A DNA stretch of 64,000 bases from Topomyia yanbarensis (lineage: Eukaryota > Arthropoda > Insecta > Diptera > Culicidae), in NCBI RefSeq assembly GCF_030247195.1, contig NC_080670.1, positions 30,738,497-30,802,496 of the forward strand, read 5' to 3'. How positions within the stretch are numbered: position 1 is the stretch's first letter; the number at the start of each line of letters is the position of its first letter. Position numbers and translations under genes: made by a program. The notes under the pieces were generated by a model. The model was not told the DNA's origin and ran no database searches. It saw nothing but the letters and a program-made list of their open reading frames with translations. Positions 56,116 through 64,000 of this stretch are shown piece after piece.

Positions 56116-57130
56116 CAATTTTTTGTTGTTTTTAGATCCTACAATTTGAATTATTACGAAAACTATAACAGAAAGAATAGACAACAAATAGACAATAACG
56201 ACAGAGTTAGGTTATGTTGTATCCAAATAATTGTCAAGTAGACCACAGTGAGTGAAATAAAAGTATTTACCCAAAAAAATATGACACACGTCATTATCGT
56301 ATGCTATTTCTACATTTCTTATAAAAGAAATGTATAGAATTCGCTCAAACTTTCAAGATTTTTTTCTTAAAAGAAAAGGTAAAAAGATAAAATCAATCAA
56401 AACATGAAAAAATTCCTGCTAATATGACGATGAACTCATCCAAATGTTTTTTTCAGATAAATATTAATGTATAAAACCCGTGGTATTCCTAGTAGTAGTA
56501 GTAGCCTAGTATTGCATGCACACCGGGCCTGCCAGACCCGGCTTGCCTTTTTGTGCATGTAAAAAATTCAAACATAGCTGCGCATCACTCCATAGATGAA
56601 AATTTCACAATTCTTTATTTTTGTTATAGATTTCAAAGCTACTTATCAAAATTTCCATGCCCAAGCTTATACTGCATACACATTTTTTTGTAACTAAAAA
56701 ATTGTTATGTGCCGGGCCTCTTAGACCCGGTTGCCTTTTTGAGGGTTAATCTCTCAAGAGTGCCTCGTCAATATCGATGAAATAATGGTTAACAGCGCTT
56801 CTTCTCGGCTCAATTCGCCTTTCAATCCAGGACCCGAAGAATCCCCTTTGGTACCTCTGAAAAGACACATCGGCGTTTTGGTGCTTCTGCTTCTACTTGA
56901 GTTCTCTTGCTAGTGGCTTTTTTCGTCTTACTGGAAATCTATTCAGTCGCTCTGCTTGTTAGCAGTGCAGTGAATTAAACGAACGTTTCTACTTAAAATC
57001 TGCTGTCTATATGTACCGTGCCAGTATTATAAACAAGCAAAGCAATCGAATAATAAAATTCGTCCCAAACCAGTGTGAATAACAAAGCACCGTTACTTCC
57101 ATCGGTGCGATATCGATCATTCATTTTAAG

Positions 57131-58094
57131 ATGTTTGAAACTCAACAGCAAAATTCAACAGCAAATTTGCAAATGCAGTTCAGACTAACGGAAGTCGTCG
57201 TTATACAAGCCCACCCACACTCGTTATTGATAACGATTAAAACTTTGGCCATAACGGATAGCTACGCTATGGAAGACAGCATGCAATACGTCGTTGAGCA
57301 TGATCATGTTAGGACCAAGATACACGTTTATATTCACAATGATAAGATATGCGTCTGCACGATCTACACCTGGATACTATTAATAAATTTATTACAACCA
57401 TCATGTCGGAATACGTAAGATGGAATACTTTAAGTTTGAAACCAGGAGAAAATTTTTCTAGGTATTTCCAACGGTGTTTGTTTCGTGAAAATGCGAGTGA
57501 CGGAACCTATTCCGTCATATCTGAACTTTCAATTCAAAGCAAAAGTGACCAAATCTCAAATCACGTTGTGCATGTATGAAGGACAGACTCCTGCGTGCCC
57601 TACGTTGTTACACAAGAAGACACACTACGAGAAACCATGTACACAAACCTCTAACGAAGCAGTATCAACTGCAAGCATACCCATCACACAGGCCTTCATC
57701 AACATCAACTAAATCACAAACGACTGGAGTTATAGCTCAGGCACCAACGAATACTGGAACAACAGATCCTACGCACAGCGTGTCCGATCATTGTGATGCA
57801 CCTACTACTTCCCAATCAACTGCTAGCACCACCGATAATAAAGTAAATAACAAAGATCACGGATACGCGATCGTGACCCGTAGGCCCCACCAACAACTCA
57901 AATCAGGTAATCGTGCAAGCCCATACAACATTAACAGCGAGGATAGCATGAACGAAAACGAAAAACCGAGAGAAAGCGGACTAAGTGATCCACAAGCAAC
58001 AAGAGGCAGTGAAATAAAGCGATCTTCAATAAGAAACAAGATCTTTACGCAAAGTAACAAAGTGCGTACACAAGATCCGATGGATGTACAATAA
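57131..58094 (+). pseudogene. LINE ORF1 (gag-like) relic
   Basis: Three overlapping plus-strand frames, broken near 57390 and 57490, read through as one gag-like protein. The first is a block with Thr/Val-rich strands, then VTEPIPSYLNFQFKAKVTKS with LCMYEGQTPACP and HYEKPC. A 170-residue Ser/Thr/Asn-rich hydrophilic tail follows, ending TQDPMDVQ. The IPSYL..F..C.Y.GQ.P.C...HY.KPC order is that of mosquito LINE ORF1 proteins, where a CCHC knuckle sits at CP..HY.KPC; two cysteines appear lost. No matching RT follows, only a SINE. Confidence 0.55.
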
Positions 58095-58139
58095 AATTCG
58101 ATTTTTTTTTATTTTGATTATAGAAGTTTTAACCTTAAG

Positions 58140-58267
58140 TCATTCGCCTCTTCGGGTTAGAAAAATCTCTTATGAAAATTTCTAACCCTATGTGCGGGGT
58201 CGGGGCTCGAACCCAGGTGCGCTGCGTACAAGGCAATCGATTTACCAACTACGCTACGCCTACCCCC
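58140..58267 (-). repeat. tRNA-derived SINE, second copy
   Basis: Minus-strand head GGGGGTAGGCGTAGCGTAGT with box A (TAGCGTAGTTGG) and box B (GGGTTCGAGCCCC) at tRNA-like spacing. Then come the GCACATAGGGTTAGAAA linker and TTTCTAACCCGAAGAGG, which pair as a hairpin tail. Better preserved than the copy at 124-268. Confidence 0.75.
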
Positions 58268-58569
58268 AATTCGATTTATTTATTTTTATTTACACATTGA
58301 TAATATTAAAAGATCCACGGCTCAGGTAATGCATTGAGGCGTGTCAAATAAATGAAAAAGCTAATAGACGATTAACATGCCTTCACGCCAGGACGCTGAA
58401 CGGCGACTAACCGCCGAGTCTAGCATCCTACGTAACAGGGAGTATGGAATGTTGCGCTAAAACCAGTGCTGCGAAATTTAAAAATCAGTTACTTATTTCT
58501 GCTTGTATTTACCGAAACCAGAATTTAGATTCACCGCCTCCCTCATTCATAAACTTTCCAACTGACTGA

Positions 58570-59030
58570 AACTTCATGCAGATTAGAATTGAGTGCAGAG
58601 GAAATATAAATTCCTTTACCAACCAAAGCATTTATTTGTTTTTATGTGGACAGTTTGAAGGCAGAAGCTGGCATCTTCTATATTTTCGATTGTTTTTTTT
58701 TGTAACAACGGTAGGTTTTGTAGCTCTCAAATCGAGAGATAATAGTTGTCATTGGAGATTGCCAGGCATAGCGCAGGGAAGCTACTTGGGATCGTTGATA
58801 TTGCTGATTTCGGTTAATGTCGTGTTTGTAGTACTGAAAACTCCTCGCCGGTTCTGCACCGATCATCTCAGCATGAAACGTTCACTGATGGTGGTGTTGC
58901 AAGAACTGCCTTTGTGTATATGCGAAATAGCTCATCCTCCTAGACTCCCAGAACTTTTTTACTGTCGAAGCTCTGCCTGCCAGACCCCAGAATTTTTGAC
59001 TGCCGAAAACATGCGCAAAGGCAATGTCGA
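58570..59030 (+). pseudogene. reverse-transcriptase relic
   Basis: The motif B-like phrase GIAQGSYLGSLILLISVN around 58765-58820 in an open stretch of 150 codons; flanking residues are no longer recognisable. It is similar in style to the fragments at 2205-2810 and 16640-16905. Confidence 0.5.
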
Positions 59031-59406
59031 TTGAGAGGTAGCGGGGGGAAGCAGTACTCTTTCGACTGTCCGGTTTTTTTACTCGTCTGATATGGTCACC
59101 CTAGCTAAGGACCGCTGCAGGATAAGCTAACATTAACGCCAGAAGATCTCCATTAAAACAAACAAATTCAGTTAAAATTATTCATCGTTTCGCTAGACCC
59201 GGAGAAATTGATGGAAAACCCGGAGGTCCGGGGATATCCTCCAAAAACCGGAATCTCGGGGTCAAATCTGGAGAGTGCCAACCCTAGTCAGAACAGATGC
59301 TACTTCCTGCTTCTTACACGCTAGAAAGCATTGTTTGTCAGAGTTGTTAATTAAAGAAAGTTTAAAAAATTCGAATGAAACTAATGTAAGTAAGTCTGCT
59401 GTAATT

Positions 59407-61002
59407 GTTGTTGTTGTTATTGTTATTTATCAGTGTGCAATCGGGCTGTCTCAATAACCTATTTCTGCAACCTATGTGCATCAACTGTACACCAACCGTC
59501 TATCCGTTGCACTTGACAGTGTGTGCAGTGCTTTATGGTCACACCTACGACCGCGCACCCGGCTTCCCATGAGCGTTTTGGCGGCTCAGAGGTGTCCTTC
59601 CATGTTGCTCAGAGATACATTTGTCCTATACACATCCATGCATACAGGCATACATACGGGCTTACATTCATACATACATACAAACTATTTGGCGCAAGTT
59701 TAGAGCGTGTAACGTCGTGTCATCTAGTCTGTCATCCTATGGAAAATCATCCTACCAATCGCCTTGAGGTCAACGTCATATTGGCAAATTTTGCATTGAA
59801 TCCGCTTCTGTCTCTTCCTAATCTTCTTCTTGTCTCCTAGGTCCGAAGCGGATCAATCGACTATTAATTGAAACGGTAAACATACTAGCAGTATTATTAG
59901 TCCTTACTCGCGAATACTTTTCCTACAACTGTGCTGTTTCTTCTCTATATTATAACATAACTCGATTACCCCTGTTCTAGTCAATATACATATTCATTAC
60001 ATTATGGACCAGGCAAACCCTTAATTTTTCTATTATTATTATCCTGAGTAGCTATACCAGTAAAGGTATTTTAGGATTTCGTTAAAAAGAATCTCTGCCA
60101 ATAAAGGCGTAAGCAATATTTATCCACATAAAGTTTGCTCGAAACGAATGTCCGCCTGGTTCGACTCGAACAGACCACACCGACCCGAAAGGGTTGCTTA
60201 TCATTTCTGAGAGCCGGTGTGCTTGATCGAGTTTAATAATCATAAGAACAAGTCCTGAATAATTAACTATCTCTTAGGCGCCAGTCCTGCACTCCTTTCC
60301 TGAACTAGCCTCATACTCACGATCAAAAGAGTCGACAACTAGTAGGATCCACCTGTCCCCCACCCAAGCGAATTGATCAACTTGCAAGTAGGAGCACATA
60401 TCTACCAACCAGCCAAGAAGACTTCCGAATCAATGAGAATGGACCATGCCAGTCGAAGGCCACAGGCCCAGCGCCCTCTCGTACAGTGTCATTGTCATTT
60501 CTCAGCCCACCCCCTGGCAGACGTTCATCCGCCCATCTAGACTATGTCAAGATGAGAACCTACAAAGCCTAACTGTTCGTATGTGCTAGTCCGTATAGAT
60601 TTTGGTTTGCTGAAACGAAACAAGAAAAGCAAAATAATTGTGATTAGTATCGTAGTTATAATAAATAAGTAAACGATTTCTCCTCTGTTGTCCGTTCCCT
60701 TGTTCGTAGTCCTCCCTCCTGTTCCTGATCTGTTTGGGCCACTGGCTTTCCGTTTCCTTGGCCGTCACGCTCGATCCGCACCGATCCGCACACATCGTAG
60801 CAGGAGAAACAAATGAAAAGACAAAAACAAAACAAAATGAAAATAAATGGACGTCTGCTATCTGTACCTAAATTGATATTGCTTCTCAGTTTTGCACGAC
60901 CCAGGGGGGACTTGGCCTTGATCCCAATGCTCTGTCACCGATGTTACGTGATATTCGTTATAGAATATTCTTTGTTTGGGGGCCATGAACAATGTTATAC
61001 GT
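59407..61002. other. no recognised gene
   Basis: Contains a (ACAT)n-like stretch near 59640-59690 and unfamiliar single-copy-looking DNA at 60060-60800. No open frame with a known domain. Confidence 0.5.
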
Positions 61003-61400
61003 TTTTTGCCTTTCTCATATAGAAAGGTTATGCAATCACTCTGAAAAACGTCAACCTAATCCCGGCCCGGAGGGCCGAGTGTCATATCCCATTCGACTCA
61101 GTTCGTCGAGATCGGAAAAAGTTTGTATGTGTGTGTGTATGTGTGTGTATGTATGTGCGTATGTGTCAAATAATGTCACTCATTTTTCTCAGAGATGGCT
61201 GGACCGATTTGCCTAAACTTAGTCTCAGATGAAAGGTGCAACCTTCCCATCGGCTGCTATTGAATTTTGGATCGATCGGAATTCCGGTTCCGGAATTACG
61301 GGTTTCAGAGTGCGGCCACACAGAAATTTCTCATATAAACTATTTGATGCAAACTCGAATAAAAATTTGACGACAATTCACTTTTTTGGATTTTGGCACA
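61003..61400 (+). repeat. microsatellite-bearing repeat, copy E
   Basis: TTTTTGCCTTTCTCATATAG, GGCCCGGAGGGCCGAGTGTC, a short TATG/TG array (61127-61165), then GATGGCTGGACCGATTTGCC and GGAATTCCGGTTCCGGAATT. It is cut short where copy F begins. Confidence 0.8.
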
Positions 61401-62011
61401 TTTTTGCCTTTCTCATATAGAAAGGTTATGCAATCACTCTGAAAAACGTCAACCTAATCCCGGCCAAATTTTTTTTTCGACTCGCATAAGGTTTCTGGAT
61501 TTTAACAGGGGCGTAGTTGATGGTTTACGGAGGGAGGTTACACCCCCCCCCTCTACTGTTCACTCCCCTCCTTTAAAAATCTCCTTAAATCACCACTCAG
61601 ACCACCACCCCATCCAGCCCTCATACCCCTCCCTTTCAACCCCATCATCTTTAAACCACCACTATATCACAAAGCATACCAATTTAAGCTGGGGAGTCGT
61701 TCGTTCATGGGACTTTCGCCCTCCTCACATACCCACCCCCGCATGACAAAATGAGTTAGCAAGCAGATAACACTGATCTAATGCTGATTAGGCTAATGGA
61801 GTATGATATTTTTTTGTTTCAAGTGTTTCACCGTCGACACGTAGCTCATTAAGTTCGTGGCTGGCATGCCATTGTGTATAAGTGCAAAGTGTACTAAGAA
61901 TGTAATGGACATTTCCACAATTATGTTGAACATAAAAAAGCCTCCGTGCCATAGTTTAGAGAAATGAGAAAGGCACAGTTGCACCGCTAGGTGGATTAAA
62001 ACAGGTTTTTT
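61401..62011 (+). repeat. microsatellite-bearing repeat, copy F, internally deleted
   Basis: It starts with the same 65 bp as copy E (to CAACCTAATCCCGGCC) but jumps to the 3' half: a C-rich stretch, then GAGAAAGGCACAGTTGCACC and GGTGGATTAAAACAGG. The GGAGGGCC box, microsatellite and middle blocks are missing. E and F lie head to tail without spacer. Confidence 0.78.
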
Positions 62012-62284
62012 ATCCCTGATCCGCTTATACGTCTAAAATTCATTTTTAGTTTTTATCTCGTTACGTGACGCTCTTCCGCTACTGTCAATATCCAACATCA
62101 TTTATGAATGGTCCCCTGGTGATATATTTAGAGCAGACAATCCAATGAAAAATAGGATTGACAGGATTTTAGTGCGCTCTTGGCGCCTTGTGTCACATCT
62201 TCATGTTTGTTATACATACTAAGAATACCAAAGCATGCGATGTGATGACCGGAAGATTAGATAACCCCTAAGTCTGCTGTAATT

Positions 62285-62689
62285 ATATTAAATTAAATGT
62301 GTTTGTCAACACACTTCCGAGTTTCTGTTATAGTTATCTGTATACGATAATTTCTTCCTTCTCACGGGACTCGACGAGGGCGAACTGGGCGGCGTAGCTA
62401 TTCGGCGACGACGGTTATTAATTTTGGCGAAAGTTACTTTTACCAGGGAAATTTCTTGGTTATAAAAAAACGTGTTCACTGTTCGACAATTCAATCACAA
62501 GTGTCTTCTATTTCAATTGTAGTTCATCTATATAAAGTAAATGTTGGCAAGTGTATGTGAGACTGAGTGCACAAGGTTTGTATAGGTAAGTGGTTGTACA
62601 AGGTAAGTATAGTTAGCGTTTTAGGTAAGTATTTATTACAAATGTGCTTTTAAATTAATCGTGTTGAATCATTCAGCGTTGCCAACACA
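62285..62689 (-). repeat. possible LTR of a second BEL element
   Basis: On the minus strand the sequence TGTTGGCAACGCTGAATGAT starts at 62688 directly after the BEL pol end. BEL LTRs usually open TGTTGG. The far end of the LTR would lie beyond the 16-bp repeat, left of 59391 (CTCTGACAAACA near 59340). A 61-codon frame inside is not recognised. Confidence 0.45.
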
Positions 62690-62905
62690 CAGGCCTCCGT
62701 TGAAACGGTTGGTTTCAACAACTCCCTTGATCTGCTCTGCGATGAAGAACCGGTTCCTGATCATCAAGTGGGAGAAGGTAAACCTCAGTGATTGCGCGCT
62801 TGTAGATTCCATTGGCCGTGCGAACTTCGACGACACGCGCATGTCCATCGTCTCCTGGAGCAGCTGCTACAATACGACCGAGATTCCATCGCAACGGCGG
62901 TTGGT
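62690..62905 (-). pseudogene. BEL/Pao pol C-terminal end (second BEL element)
   Basis: The minus-strand frame reads PPLRWNLGRIVAAAPGDDGH, then ARVVEVRTANGIYKRAITEV. This is the conserved end of BEL/Pao polyproteins (PPLxWxLGRI...DG..RVV.VRT..G...R.I). It is interrupted at 62906 by the 3' end of an I-clade LINE, so the rest of this BEL is not adjacent. Same family group as 46805-48020 but opposite strand. Confidence 0.72.
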
Positions 62906-64000
62906 TTTTTATTCATTTCGTTTATTTGATAGGCACAAATGCGTTAGCTTGGCGGTGCCAAATGCTTGTGTTTTTACATTTTGGATATCTTAAAACTAGG
63001 AGGTTACAATGTTGAAATATTTTTTTTTACAAAGGAAAAGAAAGTTTACAGCTATCTTAAGACTAGAAATAAGATTCAATATACAAAAGAGGGCCAAAAG
63101 ATTTTTTTATGAAAAAATTTAAAACAAGGGATTCACTTTGATATACAAGAGGGGGAGTAATAGTATTTTACGAAATATTTTACGGTTATCTTAAAGCTAA
63201 CAATATAGTTTAGTACACAAAAGGGGGGAACAAATATTTATGAGAAATTTCACAGAAATCTTAAAACTAGGGATTCAATTCTATTTACAAGATGGAGGAC
63301 AAGAATTTCAATAAAGAGTAAAAATTATAGCTATCTTAAAACTAGGAATACAGAATACTAATTTGAATTTTTTAACTAAAACTTATGCTTGGTCAAGATA
63401 TTCAGAGGGTGGCTTATTTCCGCATCAGTGTAGCAGCAGTTGTATCAAGGACAGGGGAGAGACAGGGAAAGAAGAGCAAAACTTGCAACTTTCGCTCGAA
63501 CGGCGGGGGGGGGGGGGAGGGGGATCAGCGAATCAAATTTGCGCCTCAGTATAGTAAGTCGTCGAGTACCGGATTGGCGGATGGTATTCTTCGGACCCGC
63601 GGGGAATCCTTCAAAAGTCATCGGACCTCGAGTCGCTCTCGCTTCAGTTTCCTTCTATGCAGGCGTAGTGGTAAGGGCGATGGCGGTTACATAGTGGCAC
63701 TCTGGAGCTGATCGGTTCCACAAGGCAGGAGGAAACTCTAAAAACGAGAAATAAAAGAGAGGGGCTAAATTGGGATATTTATCGTTTTTATGAAGGTATA
63801 AATAAGGGACATATAGGGGAAATCACGAGTTGCCAGCATATCTCGGACTGGTACATTGGGTGGTCTACCTCGGGCCCGAAGGGATTCCTTTAACTGAGAC
63901 CTGGCGTCACAATACCCGGCGCACACCCAGACAACGTGTTCGATGTCGTGATAGCCCTCGTCACAAGCGCACAGACTACTCTCCGCAAGCCCAATACGCC
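62906..64000 (-). mobile_element. third I/LOA-clade LINE copy, runs off the right edge
   Basis: Its 3' end (TATTTGATAGGCAC...GCGTTAGCTTGG) lies against the BEL fragment. The 3' UTR (about 62915-63764) includes a run of G at 63504-63517 (C on the coding strand). The coding end continues to 64000. It aligns with copies 1 and 2 but with many substitutions, so it is a distinct subfamily. Confidence 0.85.
63765..64000 (-). CDS. ORF2 C-terminus of the third LINE copy, open to the window edge
   Basis: On the minus strand an uninterrupted frame of about 78 codons ends at TAG 63765-63767. It reads RIGLAESSLCACDEGYHDIE, later RARGRPPNVPVRDML, and YMSLIYTFIKTINIPI at the end. It keeps the C-terminal Cys/His motif and differs from copy 2 mostly by substitutions that keep the frame. 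The upstream part is outside the window, so intactness of the rest is unknown. Confidence 0.82.
   Translation of the reverse strand, partial: RIGLAESSLCACDEGYHDIEHVVWVCAGYCDARSQLKESLRARGRPPNVPVRDMLATRDFPYMSLIYTFIKTINIPI

Larger units (their letters stand above)
55022..56745 (-). mobile_element. piggyBac-like element remnant with TTAA ends
   Basis: TTAA at 55018-55021 and 56746-56749; the ends inward are CCCTTGTGAAGGCAA and CCCTCAAAAAGGCAA. GC-rich subterminal palindromes occur near both ends (GCCGGGCCTCTAAGGCCC at 55065, CCGGGCCTGCCAGACCCGG at 56523, GCCGGGCCTCTTAGACCCGG at 56711). It contains a transposase N-terminal remnant on the minus strand and a 0.7-kb microsatellite repeat. The rest of the transposase is deleted. 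Confidence 0.8.
54736..59103. mobile_element. hAT-like element with 8-bp target duplication, filled with later insertions
   Basis: Ends TAGGGTGACCATA (54736-54748) and its exact reverse complement at 59091-59103. GCTAAGGA flanks both sides (54728-54735 and 59104-59111). An 8-bp duplication plus TAGGG ends is the hAT signature. Inside lie a piggyBac remnant (55022-56745), a LINE ORF1 relic (57131-58094), a SINE (58140-58267) and an RT relic (58570-59030), so the original element was short and probably non-autonomous. No hAT transposase is visible. Confidence 0.82.
59391..62284 (-). mobile_element. candidate insertion flanked by a 16-bp direct repeat
   Basis: TAAGTCTGCTGTAATT occurs exactly at 59391-59406 and 62269-62284. 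The left inner edge, read on the minus strand, ends in an (AAC)n run, which would be the tail of a retroposed element. It contains two microsatellite-bearing repeats at its right. 59407-61002 shows no recognised coding region. Duplication and tail fit, but no LINE protein supports it. Confidence 0.45.

Overview
The window is a piece of an insect nuclear genome, most probably a culicine mosquito (Aedes-like). This rests on one host gene with kilobase-scale introns and on a dense crowd of transposable elements typical of mosquitoes: I/LOA-clade and R1-clade LINEs, BEL/Pao and copia fragments, ITmD37E-like mariner, piggyBac, hAT-like and pogo remnants, tRNA-derived SINEs and many MITEs. The species is inferred and cannot be fixed from the sequence alone.

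Host gene: five coding exons on the + strand (10960-11040, 11143-11305, 21735-21871, 22679-23035, 32413-32622) encode the C-terminal 315 residues of an ELOVL fatty-acid elongase of the insect ELOVL1/7-like type. All four ELO motifs are present and every junction has GT/AG signals in matching phase. The N-terminal exon or exons must lie left of the window, so 1-10959 is probably intron. No other host gene is visible. One GC-rich stretch near 46.0-46.7 kb ending in a good splice donor could be a non-coding first exon.

Layout. 0-3.1 kb: a tRNA-derived SINE, then three related 3'-truncated RNase H-less reverse-transcriptase fragments. 3.1-8.2 kb: a damaged I-clade LINE (- strand). 9-10.1 kb: an R1-clade LINE fragment. 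10.9-32.6 kb: the ELOVL exons, with introns full of MITEs, a mariner pseudogene split by two MITEs, and tandem 0.7-kb MITEs. 35-39.7 kb: microsatellite-bearing repeats, one of them split by a 1.9-kb insertion with a 24-bp target-site duplication. 39.7-46.7 kb: mostly unrecognised DNA with small MITEs, a copia fragment and an I-clade fragment. 46.8-48.1 kb: the 3' half of a BEL/Pao element. 48.5-54.7 kb: a nearly full-length I-clade LINE with flanking duplication and a single nonsense codon in ORF2. 54.7-59.1 kb: a hAT-like element with a perfect 8-bp duplication, containing a piggyBac remnant with TTAA ends, a LINE ORF1 relic, a SINE and an RT fragment. 59.4-64 kb: a candidate insertion carrying two microsatellite repeats, the end of a second BEL element, and a third I-clade copy whose ORF2 is open to the right edge.

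The main story is nesting. Target duplications and TIRs at several depths let the insertion order be read directly. I see no convincing novel cellular system. The most useful leads are the almost intact I-clade family (copies at 3.1, 48.5 and 62.9 kb), the hAT/piggyBac nest, the microsatellite-bearing repeat family and several compact MITE families.
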